Positions 11,273-22,989 of a stretch of DNA of 64,000 nucleotides are shown here, piece after piece. A model generated the notes under the pieces. It was not told where the DNA came from, made no database searches, and was given only the letters and a program-made list of their open reading frames with translations. Each line of letters starts with the position of its first letter. The stretch's first letter is position 1. Origin of the DNA: Magicicada septendecula (Eukaryota; Arthropoda; Insecta; Hemiptera; Cicadidae); assembly GCA_034769895.1 (NCBI GenBank), contig CM068373.1, positions 434,663,080 through 434,727,079 of the forward strand. Direction: 5' to 3'. Made by a program: the position numbers and the translations under genes.

Positions 11273-12550
11273 AACTGTAGTTAGAATGATAACAGATATT
11301 CATATGTCCTGGATTGTTTTGTGCAGAAGTATTGCATATATTGAAACTCTTCAATTATTTTAAATTAATAATTAACTCTTACCTTAGGGATATCTCCAAG
11401 GTTCTACAGACGAACACAGCTGCAAAAAGGATTATTTGAGATAAACGGTATATAGATCAATACACAGTTTACATTTAAACAAATAACGTCTGGTTTATTG
11501 GACGATTTAAGTACTTCATCTGTCTTTGATAACAATTAAGGTTTTAATTTTTTTTAGTTTATATAGTTTATATAAAGATATATAATTTTCATTAGTAACC
11601 TATGAAATCCAACGAATTAATGATAAAAATTTCTTAATATAACCTTTCTTAAACTACTACAGATTATTTATATCTTAATGAACCAGTGCGTTTATTTTTG
11701 TTTGTTTAATTTCTATCTTTCCCTTAGAGATCTCTTTTAATAAAGTGTCTGTAAATAAATATTACCGTATAGTGGTTAAAAATTCTGAAATAATATAGTA
11801 CTCATTCTGGTAATGGCTTCGCTTCAACTGCGGATGTGCGTTTTTTATCCCTCACTTCGGAAATCACTGTATAATTTTATCTCTGCTGTTACTGATTACC
11901 AAAATTATTGTTCACGTCTAATAATGGTATCGGTTCACGTAACTTCATCGGTACGAGCACTGATCACTTCTTATTAGTTGACTGCTTTCTTAGTTCATAC
12001 GCACTCCTACAACTGTTTATGATGAGTTCACTGATTTTGACTGAACGTTCACTAGTTTGATTTAATGTCTCCGTATGTTAATATTAAGTTGGCCGACGTA
12101 ACTTTATCGCGCTTAGATGTTTTTAGGTTGGCCGCGCTCTGTACTGTTTATACACTTTTATGCATGTTTTATTACTTTAATAGATAGACCAAATTTGTTT
12201 TACGGCCTATCTTGCACCCGAGGCCACCGTTTTACTTAACAAGCTGCACTGTATGCTGCTGCTGACTGTCTGATGTTCCTCCGCATACTGTTGACAATCT
12301 GCATACTGTGATTCACAGAGCCTGCTGCTGGCAAAGTATTACGTAATGCGTCTAGTCTGGCTGTCTCCAGACATCAGTTGTTTATGCTAACAGTGTATTG
12401 CTGGTTAAACTGGGGCACCTCACAGGTTGATACTAACAATTAAAACTGATTTAAATTAAAACTATGGGATCACACAATTCTGTACCGTTACAATATGTAG
12501 TTAAAATGATAAGAGATATTCATATGTCCTGGATTGTTTTGTGCATTAAT
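11273..12550. repeat. Near-identical 50-base direct repeats
   Basis: The sequence beginning GTAGTTAGAATGAT at 11276 and containing ATTCATATGTCCTGG recurs at 12498-12546 with few differences. The two copies flank the solo LTR at 11342-12492. They are too long to be its target duplication. A local tandem duplication that existed before the LTR landed at its boundary is the simplest reading. Confidence 0.7.
11342..12492. mobile_element. Solo LTR, 1151 bp, TSD ATAT
   Basis: Begins TGAAACTC and ends CCGTTACA, flanked by ATAT at 11338-11341 and ATAT at 12493-12496. The TG...CA ends and 4-bp duplication fit a gypsy-like LTR. No internal region, primer-binding site or second LTR is adjacent, so it is a solo LTR left by recombination. 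The ACCTTACCTT-like opening resembles the solo LTR at 34900-36098. It lies in intron 2 of the SKICH gene. Confidence 0.65.
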
Positions 12551-13009
12551 AATGTAAAGAAGTAAATATTACACATACACACATACTTTTTTATTAGAGG
12601 TCCACTTGATATAAAATGATTCAAAAGTAATTACTTTGCTATACAGTAGTATATCCTTTACTGTAATACTGAAAAAGTACATGTCAATTCTTGGAACATT
12701 CTTGAGTATTAACGTGTAAAATTTACAGTAATTTGTAGAAATTGCTAGTCTCATTAACTGCATGTTTAATGGCAGTTACTTAAAAATTCACAAAAATATA
12801 TTAATTTAAAAAATATATAAAAACAATTATAATTATAAGTCAGAAAAAAGTGTTTGAACTTTGACTGTAAATTATACACAAACAAACTGTAAATTATAGA
12901 CTGCTAGAGTATAGATCATAGATCATTATCCCAAAATAATTACTTAGGAGTAAAAACTTTTCCTTGCAAAATTAGCAGTGTATATTTTCCCTAAAAAATG
13001 TATGATTAG

Positions 13010-13450
13010 ATGTATCAAATGGATGTGATTGTTCACAAGTTTGCGCCTGTTTTTGATGTTCCTTTTGCATGTCTGTCAGCAGTTTTTGAACAAATTTTGC
13101 TGCTACTCTCCTTGTGCCCAAATCAACAGTCAGAACAGTTTGATCTGATCTGAATGGGATTTTGAAATCATTGCTAAGCTCTCGGATTATTAGACGTTGA
13201 TTGATTCCAATGGCTTTTCCAATTTTTCAATTGGTTTGTCGTTGCAACTTATTGGAGGATGTCCTTCACATTCCTCAGTTTCAACACTTGTTCTTCTTTT
13301 TTTAAATGTTTTAAACCAATCAAAAGTGTGTGTGTTGCTGCCTCATTTCCATAAGGTGCTAATAACATCTGACAAGTTTCATGAAGGTTTTGACAGACTG
13401 AAACCTTGAAAAGTTTCCCATTCTTTTGACAGAATCTGATGCACACACAT
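13010..13450 (-). pseudogene. mariner transposase N-terminal relic
   Basis: Minus-strand reading from 13446 gives CIRFCQKNGK, then ETCQMLLAPYGNEAATHT and GLKHLKKEEQV, which matches the paired helix-turn-helix start of mariner/SETMAR-type transposases (pattern ETxxMLxxAYGDEAMSRT). In another frame at about 13020-13200 it continues IGINQRLIIRELS and DLGTRRVAAKFVQKLLTD, matching the linker before the catalytic domain. Frameshifts separate the pieces, and no DD34D segment was recognised downstream. It is an old, truncated copy. Confidence 0.65.
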
Positions 13451-13593
13451 TAGCCTGTATTTCCACACATAATGGATTCTGACAAGACACAATACTGAAC
13501 TTCACTTCCTGGCATGTCAACACAAGACTAGACACTATGACTAGGCCCTCAACTGATATGGGCTTCCTAACTCAACTGCTTAACTTACAATAA

Positions 13594-14389
13594 TATCGGT
13601 ATGGAGAACCATACATAACTTCCATGCTCTAAGATTTATATTTAAAATCATTTTCGAAATGAAATATTACCATAGAAACTACTTCTTTCTACTTACTGCT
13701 TCAGCCTTAACCACAGTACTGTGGTCACTAACGTATACCACCTCACGTTATCACACTCGATTTTCACTGATGATGGAAGTCAATGGCATTGCCGAAACGT
13801 CTGGTTTTGTAGAAAACATTGGACTACGGCCAAACATCCCGGGAAGGAATTTTAACAAAAACTACTTCTTTGTTGCTGATAACGTTGTACACATATATAT
13901 AAAAAATATGCATAAAATTAATGGCTTGTATAAGTTAATGTTTGATCTCCATTAAGTAGTTTCCAAAGTTTTAATATTATGATGTCCGTAATTAAAACAT
14001 CAGAGCAGGTTTAGTGTGTATGAGGGTACACTGTGGACAAAAATTTTCAACATTTCCTATTGAGCGTTGCTTAGAGTAAAGCTGCGAATCTACAGTGTAC
14101 GTTTCACAGAACAAACACACGGAAAAGAAGGAGCGCTCCGAAGTCACTCATGGACCCTCAGCATCTTGCAGAGGGTTCATTCCCTAAAGACGAAAATTCT
14201 GTCTATGAATCGTTCCTCTGTAAACACGTGCAGTTACACTGCCCAGTGATCCACAGGAAGCAAATCGCTATCCACACTGGACAATTTTTCGGCTTGCATG
14301 CGTTATGTTGGTGTGGGTTTTGGCACTTTCCATTTAAAAAGCGTGCAAATGTAAGAAAATAAACATGAGTGAGGCCAGAAATAACGCGA

Positions 14390-14435
<46 letters not shown>

Positions 14436-14575
14436 CCCTGCCTTTTTATTGCAGTAATCATAATAATAAAATGGAAACGTAAACATTACATAATTGAGAT
14501 ATGCTTGCCTGCCACGAACGATATATTTTCTCTCATACATGATTTACATTAAAATGAAAAAATTATAATTTTATT
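13594..14575 (+). repeat. 1-kb duplicated segment, copy 1
   Basis: Contains the family R 5' module, including a hammerhead-like core at 13767-13802 (CTGATGA ... GAAACGTC) and the palindrome CCACAGTACTGTGG just before it. A unique-looking 400-base section and a (GT)n tract of about 20 units at 14394-14434 follow. Copy 2 is at 15603-16615. The two agree closely over the whole length except for the microsatellite. Confidence 0.8.
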
Positions 14576-14639
14576 GCCTGGCAACAAAATTATTTTATTT
14601 TCAACAATTATCATTGTTTGAAAAAGTTTAAATGAATTT

Positions 14640-15480
14640 TCAAGTACTTTACTGTTGTTAAAACGTAAAAGGTTGCAGGTAAACTACCCCTTCCCCTTAA
14701 CCGATCTTCACCAAAATCAAAAGGCCTTGAGATCACTACAATTCAGGGATGTATGCAAAAAATTATTTGATTCTGTTTGAATATGCGGCAGTTACCATTC
14801 GTCATAGAAAAAATTACCCTTGTTAAAACATAAAATGTTGCAGGTAAACTACCCTATTCCCGTAACTGATCTTCACCAAAACCAAAAGGTCTTGAGAACT
14901 CTACAATTCAGGGGTGTATGCAAAAAATTATTTGATTCTGTTTGAATTTGCGGCTGTTATCGTTTGCCATAGAAAATACCCTTGTTAAAACATAAAACGT
15001 AGCAGGTAAACTACCCCTTTCCCTTAACCGATCTTCACCAAAAACAATAGGTCTTGAGTACTCTACAAATCAGGGCTGCATGCAAAAAATTATTTGATTC
15101 TGTTTGAATTTGCGGCTGTTATCGTTTGCCAAAAAAAATTACCTTTGATAAAAAAACGCTGCAGGTAAACTACCCCTTTCCCTTAACCGATCTTCTCCGA
15201 AAACAATAGGTCTTGAGTACTCTACAATTCAGGGCTGTATGCAAAAAATTATTTGATTCTGTTTGAATTTGCGGCTGTTATCGTTTGCCATAGAAAATAC
15301 CCTTGTTAAAACATAAAACGTAGCAGGTAAACTACCCCTTTCCCTTAACCGATCTTCACCAAAAACAATAGGTCTTGAGTACTCTACAAATCAGGGCTGC
15401 ATGCAAAAAATTATTTGATTCTGTTTGAATTTGCGGCTGTTATCGTTTGCCATAGAAAAAAATCTACAGACACAGACACT
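14640..15480 (+). repeat. Five-unit tandem array of family R
   Basis: The marker AGGTAAACTACC recurs at about 14677, 14842, 15003, 15163 and 15325, giving periods of 160 to 165. Each unit runs through CCGATCTTCACCAAAA, a CTACAATTCAGGG-like box, ATTATTTGATTCTGTTTGAA and GTTATCGTTTGCC. The last unit ends in a shortened 3' tail that stops at CTTTTCGAAAAT, where a new 5' module begins. Confidence 0.85.
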
Positions 15481-15602
15481 TTTCGAAAATATCGGTATGG
15501 AGAACCATACATGACTTCCATATTCTAAGATTTATATTTAAAATCATTTTCAGCCAAACAGCCAGGCTGTGTCTTACCTGCCTTTTTATTGCTGTATTAA
15601 AT

Positions 15603-16409
15603 GAAATATCGGTATGGAGAACCATACATGACTTCCATATTCTAAGATTTATTTTTAAAATCATTTTCGAAATGAAATATTACCATAGAAACTACTTCTT
15701 TCTACTTACTGCTTCAGCCTTAACCACAGTACTGTGGTCACTAACATATACCACCTCACGTTATCGCACTCGATTTTCACTGATGATGGAAGTCAATGGC
15801 ATTGCCGAAACGTCTGGTTATGTAGAAAACATTGGACTATGGCCAAATATCCCGGGAAGGAATTTTAACAAAAACTACTTCTTTGTTGCCGATAACGTTG
15901 TACACATATATATAAAAAATATGCATAAAATTAATGGCTTGTATAAGTAAATGATTGATCTCCATTAAGTAGTGCTCAAGTTTCCAAAGTTTTAATATTA
16001 TGATGTCCGTAATTAAAACATCAGAGCAGGTTTAGTGTGTATGAGGGTTCACCGTGGACAAAAATTTTCAACATTTCCTATTGAGCGTTGCTTAGAATAA
16101 ATCTGCGAATCTACAGTGTACGTTTCACAGAACAAACACGCGGAAAAGAAGGAGCGCTCCGAAGTCACTCATGGACCCTCAGCATCTTGCAGAGGGTTCA
16201 TTCCCTAAAGACGAAAAGTCTGTCTATGAATCGTTCCTCTGTAAACACGTGCAGTTACACTGCCCAGCGATCCGCAGGAAGCAAATCGCTATCCACGCTG
16301 GACACTTTTTCGGCTTGCATGCGTTATGTTAGTATGGTTTCGGCACTTTCCATTTAAAACCCGTGCAAATGTAAAAAAATAAACATGAATGAGGCCAGAA
16401 ATAACGCGA

Positions 16410-16505
<96 letters not shown>

Positions 16506-16615
16506 TTCCCTGCCTTTTTATTGCGGTAGTGATAATAATAAAATGGAAACGTAAACAGTACATAACTGAGATATGCTTGCCTGCCACGCACGATATATTT
16601 TCTCTTATACATGAC
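15603..16615 (+). repeat. 1-kb duplicated segment, copy 2, with long (GT)n
   Basis: Second copy of 13594-14575. The hammerhead-like core is at 15780-15814. The (GT)n tract at 16412-16504 is about 46 units, more than twice the length in copy 1. At about 16615 the copy is interrupted by a foreign 0.66-kb segment and resumes at about 17274 with TTTACATTAAAATG. Confidence 0.8.
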
Positions 16616-17273
16616 TAGCAGAATACCCGTGCTTCGCTACGGAGTTTCACGTTGTACGTAATGAAAATGTTAGTTTAATTAATAAAGTTTAATTAAAGTA
16701 GGCTTCTTAAAAATAAATAGCTGTTGCCCAAAACTTTGTTCGCGTGGTCTTCAATTTAATGCGATAATATATTTAGAACAGAATCTATTCTATTGGGTTG
16801 CCATAGTAACCAGATATAATAGTTTTTTAAGACCGCAAAGGACCCCCCAGAGGATCGTATCGAAAAAACACCTGTCCTATGTTGGTTCTCCCGTTGCGTA
16901 AAATATTTGTGCCAAGTTTGGTTGAAATCGGTCTAATGGTTTAGGAGGAGATGTGGAAGAAACCTTCGCGGACGTGCGCACAACAACTCACCGAAGTTTC
17001 ATCGCAATCGGATGAATGGTATAGGAACGCATACGGGACAAACAAAGAAACATTCATTTTTATATATAAGATGTAAACTATACCACTTACTTGACATAAA
17101 CCGTGATAGCTAAGCTAATGTACAACATATATGTATTAATTATACACATAAATGTTCCTCGATAGACACTCTATCTATTGGCGAAAACTTGAATAAAATC
17201 CGTTCAGTACTTCCTGAGATTAGCGATTTCAAACACAGAGAGAAAACGGACGGACTTTACTTTATACTATGTA
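16615..17273 (+). mobile_element. Dispersed retroelement-like insertion
   Basis: Inserted into copy 2 of the duplicated segment, as shown by comparison with uninterrupted copy 1. It opens CTAGCAGAATACCCGTGCTT and includes CAAACAAAGAAACATTCATT followed by TTTATATATAAGATG near 17065. A second part contains GATTTAGCG-like and TTCAGTACTTCCTGAGATTA motifs. Such CCCGTGCTTCGCTACGG ... TTTATATATAAGAT sequences are common dispersed repeats in arthropods and may be non-LTR 3' ends or SINEs. No protein is encoded. Confidence 0.5.
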
Positions 17274-17289
17274 CAGATTTACATTAAAA

Positions 17290-18200
17290 TGAAATATCGG
17301 TATGGAGAACCATACATGACTTCCATATTCTAAGATTTATATTTAAAATCATTTTCAGCCAAACAGCCAGGGAAGGAATTTTAACAAAAAAATACTTCTT
17401 TGTTGCCAATATCGTAGTACACATATAAAAAAAATTATCCCCTCCCCCTTCAACTATAATTTTGATTTGTAGAAAATTACCCCCAGCCCGTTCAACTAGC
17501 CTCTACAGTTATAGATATTTCATCTATGTTTCTACAGTGGATTATTAAGATCTTATCAGGATACTTTATCAAAATTAAGTACTTTACTCATGTTACAACA
17601 AAAAATGTTTCAGGTAAACTGCCCTTTCCCCGTAACCGATCTTCACCAAAATCAACAGACATTGAGTTCTCTATAGCTCAGGCACATATGTAAAAAATTA
17701 TTTGATTCTGTTTGAATTTACGGCAGTTATGGTTCGTCATATAAAAATATCGGTATGGAGAACCATACATGACTTCCATATTCTAAGATTTATATTTAAA
17801 ATCATTTTCAGCCAAACAGCCAGGGAAGGAATTTTAACAAAAAAATACTTCTTTCTTGCCAATAACGTAGTACACATATAAAAAATATTATCCCCTCCCC
17901 CTTCAACTATAATTTTGATTTATAGAAAATTACCCCCAGCCCGTTCAACTAGCCTCTTCATTTATAGATATTTCATCTACGTTTCTACAGTGGATTATTA
18001 AGATCTTATCAGGATACTTTATCAAAATTAAGTACTTTACTCATGTTACAACAAAAAATGTTTCTGGTAAACTGCCCTTTCCCCGTAACCGATCTTCACC
18101 AAAATCAACAGACATTGAGTTCTCTATAGCTCAGGCACATATGTAAAAAATTATTTGATTGTTTGAATTTACGGCAGTTATGGTTCGTCATATAAAAAAT
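17290..18200 (+). repeat. 456-base tandem duplication of truncated family R
   Basis: Two consecutive copies (about 17290-17745 and 17746-18200) of a shortened family R unit: 5' hairpin, central pyrimidine-rich module with TTATCCCCTCCCCCTTCAAC, and a single array unit. A third partial copy is at 22384-22710. The copies differ at only a few positions, for example a short deletion in the second array unit. Confidence 0.8.
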
Positions 18201-18560
18201 TACCCATGTTAAAACATAAAACATGAGATTTATAAAACATATCTAAGATTTATATTTAAAATCATTTTTGAAATAAAATATTTTCATAGAACCTACTAAC
18301 GCTGGGGAAATCTGAGGAGCCAATCAGAGTTGGGCCTACCTGTCACTCTGCTGAATTTGGTGGAAAGCCCTGTCACTGTCGTCAAAGTATCAGCCTTGAC
18401 AGGGTCCTCTTTTTCTGAAAAATGGGAGAGGAGGCTTGAGATGGAGTGAGTGACATGGTCCCCACCTCAATGAAGAACCCATTGTTTTATAAAAATATAT
18501 TTAAATTTTGAAAACTGAAAATTCTTTTCTTGTTGTAAATATTTATATTTTATAATCAAA
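18201..18560 (+). repeat. Unrelated 0.3-kb segment duplicated within the block
   Basis: Segment with CTACTAACGCTGGGGAAATC and CCAATCAGAGTTGGGCC, repeated at 22705-22985. The second copy lacks roughly 80 bases present here (about 18385-18460). It was evidently carried along in a larger duplication of the family R block. Confidence 0.75.
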
Positions 18561-18639
18561 ATGACTTTATTTTTGTTACCTGGCAACAAAATTATTTTAT
18601 TTTAAACAATTACCATTGTTTCAAAAAGTTTAAATAAAT

Positions 18640-19625
18640 TTTCAAGTACTTTACTCTTGTTAAAACGTAAAAGGTTGCAGGTAAACTACCCCTTCCCCTT
18701 AACCGATCTTCACCAAAATCGAAAGTCCTTGAGACCTCTACAATTCAGGGATGTATGCAAAACATTATTTGATTCTGTTTGAATTTGCGGCAGTTATCGT
18801 TTGCCATAGAAAAAAAAACGTTGCAGGTAAACTACCCCTTCCCCTCAACCGATCTTCACCAAAAACAATAGGTCTTGAGTACTCTACAAATCAGGGCTGT
18901 ATGCAGAAAATTATTTGATTCTGTTTGAACTTGCGGCTGTTATCGTTTGCCATAGAAAATACACTTGTTAAAAAAACGTTGTAGGTAAACTACCCCTTTC
19001 CCTTAACCGATCTTCACCAAAAACAATAGATCTTGAGAACTCTACAATTTAGGGCTGTATGCAAATAATCTTTTGATTCTGTTTGAATTTGCGGCTGTTA
19101 TCGTTTGCCATAGGAAATACCCTTGTTAAAACATAAAACGTTACAGGTAAACTACCCCTTTCCCTTAACCGATCTTCACCAAAAACAATAGGTCTTGAGA
19201 ACTCTACAATTCAGGGCTGTATGCGAAACATTATTTGATTCTGTTTGAATTTGCGGCTGTTATCGTTTGCCAAAAAAAAAAAATTTCCCTTGATAAAAAA
19301 AAAACCGTTGCAGGTAAACTACCCCTTTCCCTCAACCGATCTTCACCAAAAACAATAGGTCGCGAGTACTCTACAAATCAGGGCTGTATGCAAAAAATTA
19401 TTTGATTCTATTTGAATTTGCGGCAGTTATCGTTTGCCATAGAAAAAAAATCTACAGACAGACACACAGACACACACACACACAGACACACACACAGACA
19501 CTTTTCGGAAAACGACTTTTTTTCATGTTTTGAGTGTAGTAGAATCAGAATCTGCAATAATCTCGAACACGATTTTGTTTGCCATCACCATACTTCCATT
19601 CCTTAAGGAATATGGAAGTAAAAAT
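18640..19625 (+). repeat. Family R array of five units plus complete 3' tail
   Basis: Units begin near 18678, 18827, 18987, 19145 and 19313. The tail from 19440 holds a CAGACA/CACA microsatellite, then CTTTTCGGAAAACGAC, and ends in the terminal hairpin ACTTCCAT ... ATGGAAGT around TCCTTAAGGA at about 19590-19620. Confidence 0.85.
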
Positions 19626-22190
19626 TTGTATTACATTAAAATGAAAATATCGGTATGGAGAACCATACATGACTTCCATATTCTAAGATTTATATTTAAA
19701 ATCATTTTCAGCCAAACAGCCAGGGAAGGAATTTTAACAAAAAAATACTTCTTTGTTGCCAATAACGTAGTACACATATAAAAAAATATCGGTATGGAGA
19801 ACCATACATGACTTCCATATTCTAAGATTTATATTTAAAATCATTTTCAGCCAAACAGCCAGGCTGTGTCTTACCTGCTTTTTTATTGCTGTATTAAATG
19901 AAAAATATTATATTACATTAAAATGAAAAAATTATAATTTTATTGCCTGGCAACAAAATTATTTTATTTTTAACAATTACCATTGTTTCAAAAAGTTTAA
20001 ATAAATTTTCAAGTACTTTACTCTTGTTAAAACGTAAAAGGTTGCAGGTAAACTACCCCTTCCCCTTAACCGATCTTCACCAAAATCGAAAGTCATTGAG
20101 ACCTCTACAATTCAGGGACGTATGCAAAAAATTATTTGATTCTGTTTGAATTTGCGGCTGTTATCGTTTGCCATAAAAAATACGCTTGATAAAAAAACGT
20201 TGCAGGTAAACTACCCCTTCCCCTTAACCGATCTTCACCAAAAACAATAGGTCTTAAGTACTCTACAAATCAGGGCTGTATGCAAAACATTATTTGATTC
20301 TGTTTGAATTTGCGGCTGTTATCGTTTGCCATAGAAAATACCCTTGTTAAAAAAACGTTGCAGGTAAACTACCCCTTTCCCTCAACCGATCTTCACCAAA
20401 AACAATAGGTCTTGAGAACTCTACAATTTAGGGCTGTATGCAAATAATCTTTTGATTCTGTTTGAATTTGCGGCTGTTATCGTTTGCCATAGGAAATACC
20501 CTTGTTAAAACATAAAACGTTACAGGTAAACTACCCCTTTCCCTTAACCGATCTTCACCAAAATCAACAGATCTTGAGAACTCTACAATTCAGGGCTGTA
20601 TGCGAAACATTATTTGATTCTGTTTGAATTTGCGGCTGTTATCGTTTGCCAAACAAACAAAATTACCCTTGCTAAAAAAAAACCGTTACAGGTAAACTAC
20701 CCCTTTCCCTCAACCGATCTTCACCAAAAACAATAGGTCGCGAGTACTCTGCAAATCAGGGCTGCATGCAAAAAATTATTTGATTCTGTTTGAATTTGCG
20801 GCAGTTATCGTTTGCCATAGAAAAAAAATCTACAGACAGACACACAGACAGACACACACACAGACACTTTTCGGAAAACGACTTTTTTTCATGTTTTGAG
20901 TGTAGTAGAATCAGAATCTGCAATAATCTCGAACACGATTTTTTTTGCCATCACCATACTTCCATTCCTTAAGGAATATGGAAGTAAAAATTTATATTAC
21001 ATTAAAATGAAAATATCGGTATGGAGAACCATACATGACTTCCATATTCTAAGATTTATATTTAAAATCATTTTCAGCCAAACAGCCAGGGAAGGAATTT
21101 TAACAAAAAAATACTTCTTTGTTGCCAATAACGTAGTACACATATAAAAAAATATCGGTATGGAGAACCATACATGACTTCCATATTCTAAGATTTATAT
21201 TTAAAATCATTTTCAGCCAAACAGCCAGGCTGTGTCTTACCTGCTTTTTTATTGCTGTATTAAATGAAAAATATTATATTACATTAAAATGAAAAAATTA
21301 TAATTTTATTGCCTGGCAACAAAATTATTTTATTTTTAACAATTACCATTGTTTCAAAAAGTTTAAATAAATTTTCAAGTACTTTACTCTTGTTAAAACG
21401 TAAAAGGTTGCAGGTAAACTACCCCTTCCCCTTAACCGATCTTCACCAAAATCGAAAGTCATTGAGACCTCTACAATTCAGGGACGTATGCAAAAAATTA
21501 TTTGATTCTGTTTGAATTTGCGGCTGTTATCGTTTGCCATAAAAAATACGCTTGATAAAAAAACGTTGCAGGTAAACTACCCCTTCCCCTTAACCGATCT
21601 TCACCAAAAACAATAGGTCTTAAGTACTCTACAAATCAGGGCTGTATGCAAAACATTATTTGATTCTGTTTGAATTTGCGGCTGTTATCGTTTGCCATAG
21701 AAAATACCCTTGTTAAAAAAACGTTGCAGGTAAACTACCCCTTTCCCTCAACCGATCTTCACCAAAAACAATAGGTCTTGAGAACTCTACAATTTAGGGC
21801 TGTATGCAAATAATCTTTTGATTCTGTTTGAATTTGCGGCTGTTATCGTTTGCCATAGGAAATACCCTTGTTAAAACATAAAACGTTACAGGTAAACTAC
21901 CCCTTTCCCTTAACCGATCTTCACCAAAATCAACAGATCTTGAGAACTCTACAATTCAGGGCTGTATGCGAAACATTATTTGATTCTGTTTGAATTTGCG
22001 GCTGTTATCGTTTGCCAAACAAACAAAATTACCCTTGCTAAAAAAAAACCGTTACAGGTAAACTACCCCTTTCCCTCAACCGATCTTCACCAAAAACAAT
22101 AGGTCGCGAGTACTCTGCAAATCAGGGCTGCATGCAAAAAATTATTTGATTCTGTTTGAATTTGCGGCAGTTATCGTTTGCCATAGAAAA
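19400..22190 (+). repeat. 1366-base tandem duplication
   Basis: Sequence from about 19400 recurs with a constant offset of 1366 (for example 19530/20896, 19943/21309, array units 20045/21411). Long stretches appear identical. Each copy holds a 3' tail, two 5' modules and a five-unit array. The near-perfect identity points to a recent duplication, or to an assembly artefact. Confidence 0.85.
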
Positions 22191-22383
22191 AAAATCTACA
22201 GACAGATAGACAGACAGACACACAGACAGGCAGACACACACACACACACACACACACAGACACTTTTCGGAAAACGACTTTTTTTCATGTTTTGAGTGTA
22301 GTAGAATCAGAATCTGCAATAATCTCGAACACGATTTTTTTTGCCATCACCATACTTCCATTCCTTAAGGAATATGGAAGTAA

Positions 22384-22985
22384 AAATTATCCCCTCCCCC
22401 TTCAACTATAATTTTGATTTATAGAAAATTACCCCCAGCCCGTTCAACTAGCCTCTTCATTTATAGATATTTCATCTACGTTTCTACAGTGGATTATTAA
22501 GATCTTATCAGGATACTTTATCAAAATTAAGTACTTTACTCATGTTACAACAAAAAATGTTTCAGGTAAACTGCCCTTTCCCCGTAACCGATCTTCACCA
22601 AAATCAACAGACATTGAGTTCTCTATAGCTCAGGCACATATGTAAAAAATTATTTGATTCTGTTTGAATTTACGGCAGTTATGGTTCGTCATATAAAAAA
22701 TTACCCATGTTAAAACATAAAACATGAGATTTATAAAACATATCTAAGATTTATATTTAAAATCATTTTTGAAATAAAATATTTTCATAGAACCTACTAA
22801 CGCTGGGGAAATCTGAGGAGCCAATCAGAGTTGGGCCTACCTGTCACTCTGCTGAATTTGGTGGAAAGCCCCTGTCACTGTCGTCAAGTCCCCACCTCAA
22901 TGAAGAACCCATTGTTTTATAAAAATATATTTAAATTTTGAAAACTGAAAATTCTTTTCTTGTAAATATTTATATTTTATAATCA
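22384..22985 (+). repeat. Repeat of the 17.9-18.5 kb segment
   Basis: Bases 22384-22710 match the second half of the 456-base unit, and 22705-22985 match 18201-18560 with an internal deletion. The order of modules (tail, truncated R, unrelated segment, five-unit array) is the same as at 17.9-19.4 kb, so a multi-kb unit was copied. Confidence 0.75.
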
Positions 22986-22989
22986 AAAT

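Noticed and set aside
16289-16618. ORFs of His-Thr or Cys-Val repeats
   Set aside because: They are translations of the (GT)n microsatellite in different frames.
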